DNA of 64,000 bases from Leptodontidium sp. MPI-SDFR-AT-0119 (taxonomy: Eukaryota; Ascomycota; Leotiomycetes; Helotiales; Leptodontidiaceae), in NCBI GenBank assembly GCA_020726505.1, contig JAHLEZ010000006.1:2914001-2978000 (forward strand). Direction: 5' to 3'. A model generated the notes under the pieces. That model was not told the DNA's origin. It worked only from the letters and a program-made list of their open reading frames with translations, and made no database searches. Every line of letters begins with the position of its first letter. Positions within the stretch are counted from its first letter, which is position 1. Shown here one piece after another: positions 1 through 11,592 of this stretch. Both the position numbers and the translations under genes were made by a program.

Positions 1-2830
1 TAAGTTATATTATTTAAGCTATTTAATACACTAGCGACGTTCTAGGTATACATTAACGACGCGCTAGCGGGACTTGTAGACGTCATTTATGTCGTCTACC
101 TTAATAATATCCTTATATACTCGGCAGACTCGACTTAGTATATAAACTATGTCCGCTAGGTCCTCGAAAGGCTATAACAGGTAAATCTCTTTGTTAAGCT
201 ATTAAAATACTCGTTTAATACTAAGAGCGTAGAGTTCTTAGGCTATATTATATCCCCCGCTAAGGTATTAATAGAGCAAAGCCGGGTAGACACTATTAGG
301 GAATAGCTAGAGCCTAAAAGTATTAGAGACGTTTAAGTTTTTATTAAGTTCGTTAACTTTTATTAGCGCTTTATCGCAAGTTTCTTGGCGATTACCCGGT
401 TATTAATAAGTTTAATAAGAAGTAAAAAGAAAAGGCAACTTGCCCCTACCTTTTACTAAGGAACTACTAAGTAAAAGGCTTTTAATATATTAAAGGATAT
501 ATTTATATTAGCCCCTTTTCTTATACACTTTAACCTAAAGAAGCTTATAAGGCTAAAGGCAGACGCCTCTAAGTTTACACTTATAGGGATTTTGTCTTAA
601 CTTAAAGATTAGCTGGCGAGTAGCTAAATAAAGCTTGTCTAACACTTAATTACATTCTTTAGTAAGAAGCTAGAAAGTATAGAGTTAAATTATAAGGTTC
701 ACAATTATAAGCTTCTTATAATTATTAAGTACTTTGTTTATTAGAGGCACTACTTAGAAAGTAATATAGCCCTTATTAAGGTGTTATTAGATTATAATAA
801 TCTTCGTTATTTTATAAGTACTATAGTATTAAGCTAGTAGTAAGCTAAATAGGCCTTAGAGTTGTCTAAGTATAACTTCGTAATAGTTTATAAGCTAGGG
901 AAAAAGAACCCGGTAGATAGATCTTCGCGTAGGCTTAATTATAGGCCGGCGGAGAATAAAGAGAACATTATACTCCTTACTTTATAAAATAAACTACAAA
1001 GTATAATTTAAAATAAGTTAATTCGCGTTCCTAATATAATTAATAATATAACGGCGAGTATCCGGCGAGAAAGCGATTGTATATCGTGCCGGCTAACTTA
1101 AGTTTCTTAACTTACTAGCGACAATATAATATATAAGCTGTCGACTAAGGCCATAATAGCGACTTTTACGCTTGACTAGTAGTATATACTTATATAGCTT
1201 AGAAGTTCATAGAACTTTAGTTAGGGTTTAAATAACCTCTTACGAAACGCTAAAGAAAGGTATAACACTAGTTAGTATAATTATAAATATATTGTGCTAT
1301 AGTTTTTCATAGTAGAAGTTATAGAAGCCGAAACGGCGAATACTATGTCAAAATCGCTTCTTTTGTTACTCTTAAAGCTATAATAAAGGGACGCCTTAAT
1401 TATAAAAAGGCGTGCTCGATTATAAGATGTTAGGGATATAAATTAGAGTATTAACAACGACGGACTATTAAGACACCAGCGAATAGCTTACGTTTTACAA
1501 AACCCTACTATTCGTGCCGAAATCATAAAGATTTACTATAATAATCTAACTATAGGCTATTTTAATCATAATAAGACACTAAAGCTTATCTAGCGGAAAT
1601 ATTACTAGCCTAATATATCTAATAACGTTAAAGTATACGTTAAGAGTTATAATATTTATTAAAGGACAAAGGTAAGGCACACAAAGAAAGTTAGCGAAAT
1701 ATAAGCTCTTAGCTAGCTAAGTAAGCTATTTAAGTCAATTTTAATAGACTTTATTATAGATTTAATACTTTACAAGAGTAGTACTACTAGTAAAGTCGCC
1801 GACTACTTACTAGTAATTGTCGATAAATACACTAAAGATATTAAGTATATCCTTTACTTAAAAACTATTAACGCTTCGCAGTTAGCCCGTCTTTTTATTA
1901 ATTACTAATTTAAGGACTATAGGTTACCGGTATTAATTATTATAAATAAAGGCTTTGTGTTTACCTCGAGGTTTTGGAAAGAGTTATATTTCTACCTTCA
2001 GATAATAAGAGGTCTTTCGACAGCGTTTCACCCGTAAATAAATAGCTAAACTAAACGGCAAAATCAGGCCCTAAAAGTATAATTAAAGTATTACGTTTAT
2101 TACTTATAAGACGATTAAGTAGACCTCTTACCTTTAATAAAGTTCGCATATATAAATACTTACTACGAGTTAATCGGGATGTCTTTAAATAAGGCTAAAT
2201 ACAGTATATTACTAGACTCTCGTTAAGGTATTAAGGACGATCTTATAAGAGGGGAGATATTAACTATTAGAGAACGAGTAAAAGAAGTTATTAAGAAACG
2301 CTAAGAGTTAAAAAGTAGCTAGCAAAGGACTAAAGAGAACTAGGCAAAGTAGTATAATAAGAACTACCGCCTTATAAAGTTTAAGGTTAAATAATAAGTT
2401 TTACTTTTAGCAAAGAACATTAAGACAGTTCGTTCTAATAAGAAGCTAGACTACTAATTTCTAGGATTATTTAAAATCACTAAAAGGATTAGAAAGCAAG
2501 CGTATAAGCTAGAGTTACCTCTTAAGTATAGTAAACTACACGATATCTTTTATATATCCTTATTAAAGCTATACTAATAAAGGCCCGGCGAATCGTTAAA
2601 GGTAATTTAACTTAACCTCGTGGACAGAGAAGAGATATAGTTAGTCGAGACCCTCTTAGACCGACGAGTGAGACGAGGAGAAGAGTAGTACCTTGTTAGG
2701 TAAAAAGGACTAAGACTAGCGTATGATTCTTAGGAACTAAAGAAGAACCTTATAAACCTTTAAAGGGAGATTAATATACTAAAGGCGTAGAACGCTATTA
2801 AAAGGGCGGCGAAGCGTCGGCGAAGGGGAT

Positions 2831-3189
2831 AACTAGGGCTCCTTGTTTCCCCTTATAGGGTCCTTAGGATAAGAGTCTAACTACTCTCTAGGCTTTCGCC
2901 GGCTAATCGTTAGATAAAATGCGATATTACGTGCCGTCTTGCTTTTTCTTACGAGGTTTTATAGTTATAGGCGTATTATACTCTTTAACGTTATATACCT
3001 TTCTACTTTTACTTTTAAGGTTTTATAGTTTTAAAGGTGTATTTAAAGTCATAATTCAAGCGGTAGTACTTAAGGGAAAAGAGAGTACATTAGTTAATTA
3101 TACTATAAATCTTCTACTAGTTACCCTCGCCGGCTAAGTGCTAGTACTTTACTAAAGATTCGCCTGCTAAAAGAACTTTAATAAGAAAC
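2831..3189. other. AT-rich 3' untranslated part of gypsy element, no gene seen
   Basis: This stretch follows the chromodomain end of pol. It has a short open frame from 2,919 that is hydrophobic, of low complexity and without recognisable motifs; I take it as a by-product of AT richness. Confidence 0.5.
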
Positions 3190-4150
3190 TTAGAAGATTA
3201 AATAATCAAAGTTTATTTTATAAAATAATAAGGCCCTTAGCCTCCGTAATAATAGTGGCTTTAGTCGCTAGAACCTTATTGTTAGACTTAGGCGTAAACT
3301 TAAGAGTAGCCGAGAAGATTTATTAAAGGTCCTTTGCTAGAGGTTAATAAGTAATTTACTAGCGAATACCTTAATATACTTATAAATCAAAGTCTTTTAA
3401 CTTTAGTAATTAATCGCTCGTTAGTATCTTTTAAAGTAATAAAACCCTCCTTTAAAGTAGAGAGTACACTAGAGTATAACTAGTTAATAACCGACAAAAG
3501 GCTAGTACTTAGTTCTTTTATAGACGAGATTACTGGCTTTTATAAGAACTTTAAGGCTTTAGTATTAGTAACTTTATCGACGTGTGTGCCACAGCGCTTA
3601 TTGAGGTCGAACGTAACTTAAGTAATATTAAGGCCAGCTTGGGAGATCTACTTCTTACAGAATTAAGTGGCAGCTTTCTCTAGTCGAGCAAGGGACTCCT
3701 TTAGTCTCGCTAGGACCTCGCCGGTTATTAGCCTATGTCTTGCCGGCTAAAAAAAAATTTGACTTATAGGCTCATAAGACTTCGCCTTTCGGTAGCAATT
3801 AATACACTTCTTAGTAATTGAGGTAGTACTAATAAAACATATAAAGTTAGGAAACTACGAGATCTCGCTAGTGTAACGTAAGTAAGGAACCTCGCGAGTA
3901 TCGGCGTAGTTAATTTCACTACGTCTACTTGACTTAATGCGGGTATTCTTAAAGTTACTAAGTAAGGAACGCTTAATTTAGACGCTATCCTCGTTCTCCT
4001 TAACTTCATTACCTCCGCTGTTATTTTTGGGGGCTTAAGTAGATCGCCGACGTTTACTTAGAGGCTCGCTAGCGTTAATTAGGGTAAACGATAGAAATAG
4101 AGCTCCGGCAGAACTAGAGTCTTTAGCCTTCTTACGCTTACTAAGAGTTA
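3190..4150 (-). pseudogene. Degenerate antisense reading frame in the 3' region of the left gypsy element
   Basis: A single minus-strand frame can be followed from about 4,150 down to 3,190, interrupted almost only by TAG/TAA. It has a basic, Ser-rich start, then a Cys-containing stretch reading KKCINCYRKAK near 3,775-3,815, then a charged and probably helical stretch (LARLKESLARLEKAA near 3,670-3,720). I do not recognise the family. It lies between the chromodomain end of pol and the putative 3' LTR, opposite to pol. It may be an extra antisense gene of the element, or a piece of another inserted element. Confidence 0.35.
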
Positions 4151-4462
4151 CTAGAACCGCCAGTTAGACCCCTACTAGGGGTAAGACACCTTTAAATTAG
4201 AGAAGGAAGATATGACTTACTTTTAGCTATAGTTATTAACATTATTATTTAGTCTAAGAGGTTAAGAGAGTTAAGAAGAATATATACAGAGAGATAAGTA
4301 GTAACCGCCACTAACGTCTGCTTACCCTATATTACTTCTTCCCTAGAATTTACTTTTAAGTTAAGCGTACAAGTTTAGGCTCGCTAGCGAATCGTTAGGG
4401 AAACTCCGGCTATTATTACTTTTTTACCCTTACTTTTAGGGACAAAAGTACGTAAGAGAGGA

Positions 4463-4613
4463 GATATTATAATAGCACGTGCCTTAGCGCTTACTCCCTA
4501 TATATATACGTATAGAGTAAGGAAGAGATAACCTTCCCTTCTTAATAATTAGCTTCTATATTATATAGTATTACTAGCTATTATTTAGTGCCTCTCTAGC
4601 TATTCTATTATAT
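4463..4613 (+). repeat. Candidate 3' LTR of the left gypsy element
   Basis: A purine-rich run (aagagaggaga) ends just before position 4,463 and could be the polypurine tract. The following 150 bp begin TATTATAATAGC and end near CTATTCTATTATA, which fits degraded inverted termini of the TGTTA/TAACA type. Gene-like base composition starts immediately afterwards. No second copy is in the window, so this is a weak call. Confidence 0.3.
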
Positions 4614-4897
4614 TAAAGTCACCTCAGCGTGCTAGTGATCATTACAGTAGTTTCCTCTTTATTAGAAGTTCTGTCTAATAACCTCGACAACCCAGCGAAT
4701 AAAGCAAAGCTGGTACCAGTTCAAGATGATTAATTCTACAAATGAAATGCAGGCAAGTTGCTTGGCTCATAAAGTCGTTTCTCGCAAAAACCCATGCGCC
4801 TGATGATGAGCTAATTGGAAAACAGCAATGCGGGTATTCTTCAAAGTCATTCATCATCAAGAAACACTCCGCAACGAAGTAGAAGTGTTCGTCAATC
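4614..4897. other. 3' flank of the AlaRS pseudogene; edge of the gene island
   Basis: Base composition changes from RIP-degraded to gene-like at about 4,620. No separate gene is supported; open frames here are shadows of the AlaRS 3' region. Confidence 0.5.
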
Positions 4898-7800
4898 TCA
4901 AACATTTATCTTCGAGAACCATTCTGTAGCAACGGCCACACCCTCGTCGATCTTGTCTGGATTGGTTCCTTGTCCCGTTCGGGTGGGCTCTTTTCCACCA
5001 GAACGGCCTCCAATCACGTTAGAAACAGTACTAGCCCACTCCTCAGCCTTGATGCCTTTCTTGGCGTGTTCCTGAATATGTTAGCAATGTTGTCGGAAAG
5101 CGCTAATTCAACTTACAGTCCCCACATAGGTACCAAACACCACCGAATTCTCATCGCCACCAAAGAGGTAGACGGTCTTCGACTTGTCCTTAGCTTTGAT
5201 ATAATTCAGAACTTCGGCAACAGCCTTTGGATTACCAGAGATAGGAAGTTGGCCGGTGAAGTAATCCTCATTCTTGTTGTCGTCGAAATACTTAACAACA
5301 AAGTCAACTGCAGTTTTGGACTCGGCTTTCTGAGCGCGCTTTTGTTCGTCGAGGATGTCCTTTTGGACCTTTGCAAGCTTAGCTTTTAAACCATCCTTCT
5401 TCAACGTGGATGTTGTGAGCTGGATCAATTCATTCTGGAAAGACTTGACAGCTGTCTCTTTCTCCGTTCCATGTGGCATCTTATCCAAGTCATCAATCTT
5501 TGCTCTTGCTTGATCAGCAAGGAGTTGGGCTTGGTATGCTGCTTAGCCGGTTAAGCAAACGACGCGGCGAATTCCCTTCGCAATACCACTCTCCTCGACA
5601 ATGATCACTCCTTAATGATACCAGTCCTCTCAACATGAGTTCCGCTACAAAATTCGATGCTCGTCTCCATCCATGCTGAATTCTCAGGGTCCTTCAGCAA
5701 GTCATCAACTGGGACTCCGACTGAGACGACTCGGACCGGGCTCGGGTAAGTCTCTCCAAATACAGCTCGAAGTCCATTGATTTTTAGAGCGTCGCTACGT
5801 TCTACTTCCTTGGTGTATACTTGGCAGTTTTGCTTGATATACTCATTTGATGAGTCTCCAATTTTCTCCAATTCGGCTGGAGTAACTGCGGACTTGTGCG
5901 AGAAATCAAAACGCAATTTGTCCTCAACGACCAGCGAACCTTTTTGTTGAACACCATCACCAAGATGCTTGCGTAGATCATGATTTAAGATATGGGTGCC
6001 GGTATGATTGTTCTGGATTGGTTGTCGGCGCAGCTCGTCATATTCGGTAAATACCATCTCGCCGGCGTTCAACTCTCCGTACTGCAAGGTGCCATTGTGG
6101 ACGATATAGTCACCATAACTTTGGGTATCGAAGACCTTGAATTCGGTAACACCATCGATCACAAGTTTGCCAGTGTCATACACCTGGCCGCCTTGCTCGG
6201 CGTAAAAGTTGGTCTTGTCAAGGATGACGGCAACTGGCTGTTCAGAAGGCAGCTCCTTGGTCGATCGATGAAACTTTTGGCCGTCAAAGATGATGAGGAC
6301 CTTTCCAGTGCTGCCTCTCTTCAGAAATTTTGCACTGTCGTCAGTGACTGGGATATTCATAGACTGGAGTTCCGAAATATGATGAACGTCAAGCTTGGCA
6401 AAAGTGTGGACAGCATTTTTGTCTGCCTTACTGGCTAAACGAGCCTTCTCCTCGGCTGCTTCAACCTCAGAAATATCGATCTCCAATCCCCGCTCAGTGG
6501 CCATGATCTGAGTCAAGTCGACAGGGAACCCAAACGTATCATAGAGACGCCAGAAACTCTCACCACTCAGCTTCTTACTGCTGTTCTTAAGGGCCTCAGC
6601 AGCATATTTCTCGAACATCTTTTCCCCCCGGTCTAAGGTTCGAGAAAATGCTTCTTCTTCTTCGTCGAGAAGCTCCTTGACCTCGTTTTGCTTGGCGACA
6701 ATGTTTGGGAATTGTTCGCCCATTTGAGCGACAAGAGTAGGAAGGATTTTGGAGAAAAAGCTCCCAATCTCTGCGTTGAAATATCGGCGAGCATAACGGC
6801 ACCCTCGGCGTAGTACTCGGCGGATAACATAACCACGACCATCGCTATGAGGAACGGCACCATCTTCAATGGAATGCGTCAATGTTCGGATATGGTCGGC
6901 AATAACACGATAGGCTTCATCGATTTTGTCAACATCTTCATCGTAGTATTTGTCGGTATATGCTCTTGCCCCAGTAATCTGCTGAATTTGAGCAAAAAGA
7001 GGATGGAAGATGTCGGTATCGTAATTCGACTTCTTGTTCTGGAGGACTGACACCAATCTTTCAAAGCCCATGCCAGTGTCGATATGCTTGTTTGGCAAGG
7101 TTCTCAATGATCCGTCGGCCTCGCGGTTGAATTGAATGAACACAATGTTCCAGATCTCGAGAACGTTGGGATCGTCCATGTTAACAAGGTGGGCAGCATT
7201 GCGACCGCCGCCAATTCTGTCGTAATGAACCTCACTGCAGGGACCACAGGGACCTTGATCTCCCATCTCCCAGAAATTGTCCTTCATGTTTCCGGTCACA
7301 ACATGATCCTCAGCAAATCCAACTGCCAACCAGAGATCCCTAGCCTCATAATCAGGCTCTGGACCAGCAGCTTTGTCACCTTCGAAATATGTGACATAGA
7401 GTCTATCCTTGTCCAGTCCAAATACCTTGGTCAGAAGTTCCCAAGCCATTTGGATAGCCTCTTTCTTGAAGTAATCTCCGAAAGACCAGTTGCCAAGCAT
7501 CTCGAAGAAAGTCTGGCTCAAGTTAGCTATTGGAAAATGAGATAGGTTTGTCGAAGCTCACGTGGTGGTATCCATCCTTTCCAACATCATCAAGATCCTA
7601 AAGGATGTTAGTACACACCCAAAGACGCTTGTAAACAACAAGACTTTTTACATTATGCTTGCCGCCGGCTCGGATGCACTATTCACAATCAGCAATCTTG
7701 ATAGGACTGTGCGATTATGTGCGACATACCTTCTGGGTATTCACAGCTCTTGTGAGTTTTGCCATGTCATCCTCGCGAGAGATGGTTCCCTGGAATATGG

Positions 7801-8128
7801 GTTTGAACTGGTTCATGCCAGCGTTTGTGAACAGGAGGGTAGGGTCATCATGAGGGACAACCGGCGACGACTCCACTATGAGGTGCGAACGTCAGCCAAA
7901 TACTCTCTAAGCTGCGAGAAACACAGGAGGAAGGAAGATCGGCCTCTGCGAATCGCAATTGAGCTCTGCGCAAACCACAATGGTATGCGCAGAGCTGTCA
8001 AGCATCCTGGAGATCGATGCAGCTACCCCGCCACGTACCTAATGTGTGTCCATTTTCTCGAAATGCGAGAAGTAGGTGTTTCGCACTTTGACTGCGCCCC
8101 AAATTACGGGAGGTCGTTCATCAGTCAT
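4898..8128 (-). pseudogene. ALA1: Alanyl-tRNA synthetase pseudogene (six exons, three lesions)
   Basis: Inferred exons are 8,128-8,039, 7,875-7,730, 7,678-7,652, 7,597-7,562, 7,512-5,117 and 5,071-4,898, with GT..AG introns of 163, 51, 54, 49 and 45 bp. Together they cover a whole cytosolic-type AlaRS of about 956 residues: the N-terminal catalytic core ([55 protein letters not shown]), the editing domain with HTGTH at 6,006-5,992 and CSGTH at 5,649-5,635, and the C-Ala end (AEEWAS, NPDKIDEGVAVA). Three lesions break it: an in-frame TAG plus a one-base shift at the end of exon 1 (8,041-8,039), a one-base deletion within about 5,600-5,607, and a TAA at 5,545-5,543. Normally the enzyme charges tRNA-Ala and clears misacylated Ser/Gly. 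A working copy should exist elsewhere in the genome. Assembly errors could mimic one lesion, but three are unlikely. Confidence 0.85.
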
Positions 8129-8578
8129 CTTTCTTATTGTTCCAAAGTATTTGGCAGTTGAAGTTGTGTGGTGAAAGGTTGTGTCGAAAGACTGGACTCC
8201 GAGACACGTCGAGATGGGTTTATAAATTTGTGGGAGGTGAGTCAGGCGCGACCCTTTGCGCAGACTGCCACAGCCTTTATCTCATAAATCAGACTCTCGG
8301 TTACGAAATCGGAGATGAAAGATTATACTACTGGTAATTAGCGTACAAAGTGGACTCCTGTAAACTCCTGGACCAATCAAACAACACACCAACAATTTCC
8401 CAGAGAGTCTGAGAGCAATTGGTGGTCATCTTGTAGGCATGTATTTCGTTCGTTAGCAATTGAATGACCACAAAATCGACAACTGCCACGATCTAGTTAT
8501 CCCTGTCAACCAACTCCAAATTTTATAACAAATAGCTTATTTGATAGCGCTTGTTTTCTTCTATCTTTTTAATCGACA
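8129..8578. other. Intergenic stretch upstream of the AlaRS pseudogene, nothing recognised
   Basis: No coding motif, repeat or RNA gene was seen. It presumably held the AlaRS promoter. Confidence 0.4.
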
Positions 8579-8812
8579 ATGGACCCTTAAACATCTGTTT
8601 ATCAAACAATATCGGAAGCGGAGCGCGACGTATTTTTGAGCCTATTATCGAGCCTACCTACGACTATTTTCCCTCTATCCAGTCCTTTACCTTCTACTAC
8701 GAATGCTACACACTATAATAATAATGAATCTACTCTCTTAGAGATGGATTTTGAATTCGCTGGCGGCAATGCTTCATACGCAGAGTCTGATACCGACATC
8801 GAACAAATATAA
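8579..8812 (+). pseudogene. Short unrecognised reading frame with an early stop
   Basis: An ATG at 8,579 is followed by a TAA at 8,588, then by 73 open codons to TAA at 8,810-8,812. The product would be acidic and Ser/Thr-rich (TSVYQTISEAERDVFLSLL near the start, SYAESDTDIEQI at the end). Its context, in a gene-poor gap, suggests the decayed start of a gene or transposon. I cannot place it in a family, and it may not be coding. Confidence 0.3.
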
Positions 8813-8909
8813 AAATTGAAATTGAGTTAAAGCACGGTATATAAGAGATCCCAACTCGACTCTACAAGAATCAAGGGGAAAAAACGACTCTATGTTTACA
8901 AATAATTTT

Positions 8910-10850
8910 TTATATACCGGCATCAATCTGATCCACCGTGTGATTGCCAGTCCATTTGTTCCAGTCCTTGCAGGTCTTGTCGAGGATGGCAGGCAGCTTC
9001 TTCTGCTTCAACTTGGCAGGCTGCTCCAGGATCATGATGTTGTATCCCATGGAGGCGTGCCACGCAATATGACAGTGGAGGGACCAAAATCCGGGGTTGT
9101 CCGCGGTGTATTGGATGACCAAGTGACCGAAGCGGCGCTGCATGTGCGTGTCGCGCCTCAGAGGGTTCTGTGGGTTAACAATGGTCTTGCCGTCCCATGG
9201 CCCAAGACCTTCAGCCAGGACCTGAAAACTATGGCCGTGAAGGTGCATCGGATGCGCACTCTGGTAGACAGTATTGAGCACAATGCGAACCGTTTTGTTT
9301 GTGCCAAAGTTGTATACGTTCGACAAAGGGCCGGGGAAAGTGGTGTTGCCCTTGGCTGCCTCGAGCAAGACGGGAGCATTATAGTCAGTGTACTGTGTCT
9401 TATTGTTCATGATCCAGACATGGTGACCTGTTGCGTTGGTGAAGAGATCAACGTTGATGACTTGAACAGTGTCAGGGTTGGGGTCCAGCACCTGGGGGTA
9501 AAATGGAACCGTCTTGGTGAGGTCATCATTACCGCAGAGGAAGGTTTTGTTGTCCGCGACCGCAGCCGCCTCGCTGATCGTGGAGGTGGGGAGCTGGATG
9601 TTTGAGTTACCCTCGTAGGAAATGATACCAAGGGCTTTAGTGGTGTGCGCGACGGAGCAGTTGAGGGAAATGGTTGAACGCATCCAGTATGTGGCCTTGG
9701 GGTCCGCATCAGCCGTGACTAGAATATCAGTTCGCTGGGCAGCACCTAGAGTGATGAAGTCGGCATCATATGGCACAAGGGGCTCGAAGTCGTTGGTTAT
9801 GACCTTCATCTTGTGACCGTCAATGCTGAAGTGAATGAGAGCAGCAGCACCAGTGTTCATAAGGCGCAGGCGGTGCGTCTTTCCTGGCTTGAAGCGGAAC
9901 TGGGAAAGTCCAGCTTGAGAGTAGCATGTGGAGTTCTCTGGAGCCATAGAGCAGTTGTAGTTGTTCTTGCCATTGATAAGATTGTTGTCAGACCAAGGCA
10001 CATAGATGTTGAAGTCAGTGGTATTGCTGGCAGCGGCAGCAACAACATCATGGTACTCGCTGTGGTAATAATCACCAAGCATGATGGGGCCAATGTCGAC
10101 ATCATAATCGACGTGCTTTGGTCCGTAGACAACCAATGGGCCAAATGCGCCAGCAGTCCATTGTGCAGAGAAGTGAGAGTGCCACCACGTTGAGCCATAG
10201 GCATCAGCCCGGAAACGATAGGTGAAGGAAGAGCCAGGGGCGATGGGACACTGTGTCACACCCGGGACGCCATCCATCCAGACGGTACCGTTCTGAGTGA
10301 CTCCATGAAAGTGGATGGCAGTGCCTTCCTCTTTTCCATTGGCAATATTCTCAATATTGTTGTGAACTCGGACTTCAATCCAGTCACCCCAATTGGCTTC
10401 GATGAGTGGGCCGGGAAATTTTCCATTAACGAAGATTCCCGCCTTCTCAAAGCCATCAGGTGAGAGTAGATCTCTACTAATGCTAAAGTCATAGTAGCGG
10501 GTAACTCCCGTGACTGGGGGAACACTGTGTGGTTCATTTTCCAATCCTGTGCGGATGCCCCATGGCTTTCCATGAGGTAGAGGCTTTTCAATCATTAGCA
10601 CATGCAAACGAAAGCCTGCTAAGGGTACACTTACGTTGTTGGTGAGGAATTCAGGGAATGGCTTCATGTCCAGAGTGCCCCATTTGGATTGGCTGAGACG
10701 AGGTTAGCACATGGTTCCAAGCATTGATGGAATTCCTCTGGATCCATACCCATTGGTCTGCTGCTGTGACAGACAAGTTGCTTTCGGAACGGCCAAGATA
10801 ATGGCCCCAGCGTAGGCCACTGCGGCCATGATGGACTTCGTTACAGACAT
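8910..10850 (-). CDS. Laccase-type multicopper oxidase, secreted
   Basis: Exons 10,850-10,750, 10,692-10,635 and 10,583-8,910 (introns 57 and 51 bp) give 610 residues. The ATG at 10,850 adds a signal peptide (hydrophobic MAAVAYAGAIILAVP core) that an internal ATG at 10,667 would miss. Three cupredoxin domains carry the four laccase copper motifs: HFHG (residues 144-147), WWHSHFSAQW (186-195), HPMHLHGH (497-504) and HCHIAWH (556-562). T1 ligands Cys557 and His562 are present; the axial position, Cys+10, is Tyr567 rather than the usual Leu/Phe/Met. The tail ends DAGI, like the processed DSGL/V/I end of ascomycete laccases. It oxidises phenols or similar substrates with O2 outside the cell. It is transcribed divergently from the isocyanide synthase, which suggests co-regulation and a possible oxidative tailoring role; that role is inference. 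Confidence 0.93.
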
Positions 10851-10875
10851 TGCCGTTATCAAATCAGGAAAACCC

Positions 10876-10883
10876 TGTGCTCA
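10876..10883 (+). promoter_or_regulatory. Octamer identical to the Aspergillus MacA copper-response element
   Basis: The sequence TGTGCTCA lies 26 bp upstream of the laccase ATG. This octamer has been described as the binding site of the copper-starvation regulator MacA/Mac1 in Aspergillus fumigatus. An inverse match also lies inside the laccase coding region (9,275-9,282), so chance cannot be excluded. Confidence 0.35.
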
Positions 10884-10976
10884 ACTGCCCAAGTTGCTTT
10901 GGAGATGGTGGAGGAGATGGTGGAGGAGATGATTCGAACAGCAGAAGTCCACTACTCAGACTGGAAGGTACTATAC

Positions 10977-10984
10977 TTTTATAA
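10977..10984 (-). promoter_or_regulatory. TATA box of the laccase gene
   Basis: TATAAAAG on the minus strand, about 127 bp upstream of the inferred laccase ATG, a normal core-promoter distance in ascomycetes. Confidence 0.5.
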
Positions 10985-11584
10985 TGTCCACGAATTCCCG
11001 CTAGCCAGACCTGGGATTAACCAACTGGGATTACATAAAAATCAGCTTGAACTACACTAACCCGTGTCCGCCTAGACGCTTTTGGAAATTAGGTAATGTG
11101 CTGCCTGCCTGGGCTGCTTTTTATATCTCTCGGACAGCTATGACTCGGGCCGATAAGGCAAGGTAGGAAGAGACTCCCGAATAGGGCAGGTACATAAGTA
11201 GATAATTTGATAACCGCCCCTATCGGGGTTGATCTCACATGGTGGCGTATTCCCTTCCAGCCTCAGAAATATTCCTCGCCAACCAAAACATAGGTAGGGC
11301 TATAGGAAAACAGAAACATCTCAACCGACGGGGAGCCCGAAAATCTCTTGCATCATGTAAAGTAAGCAAAGGATATAGATCATAGAGTAAATTATGGGAA
11401 ACCAGGATGGCACGTCAGACGCAAGAAGCACCACGTCGGTGTTAAGTTGTCAAAGCTGAGCTGGAGAGGGGGGCTTGACTGGAGAACACTCAATCACTCC
11501 CTGGTTTCCCTATGACACAGGAACGTGTAGGAGCAGCCGTCTTGAAGTGGTATGTTACCATCCCGGAATGACAATCTGGAGATG

Positions 11585-11592
11585 TATATAAA
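11585..11592 (+). promoter_or_regulatory. TATA box of the isocyanide synthase gene
   Basis: TATATAAA about 250 bp upstream of the ATG at 11,841, followed by a pyrimidine-rich leader. The distance implies a long 5' UTR. Confidence 0.5.

Larger units (their letters stand above)
1..4613 (+). mobile_element. Ty3/gypsy LTR retrotransposon, 3' part, RIP-degraded (5' end outside window)
   Basis: Plus-strand translation gives the second half of a gypsy pol read through many stop codons. A reverse transcriptase active-site remnant reads YLNNILIYS near 91-126, where the usual acidic pair has become NN. RNase H follows (KADASKF near 555-585; a LRYF-type motif near 800; GKKNPVDRSSRR near 897-935). The integrase zinc region lies near 1,540-1,680, the integrase core near 1,735-2,230, including a GLSTAFHP motif near 2,010-2,035, and a chromodomain-like end (YLVR, KGL) near 2,690-2,760. 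Stops fall where Trp and Gln are expected, which is typical of RIP. The element is dead. The end at about 4,613 is inferred from a weak LTR candidate. Confidence 0.85.

Noticed and set aside
5605..7521. Treating the 638-codon AlaRS frame as a complete gene
   Set aside because: Its first Met is intronic; upstream exons with the catalytic core and downstream exons with the C-Ala domain exist, and lesions separate them.
8892..9605. Plus-strand open frame of 237 codons over the laccase C-terminal part
   Set aside because: The minus-strand laccase with all four copper motifs explains this sequence.
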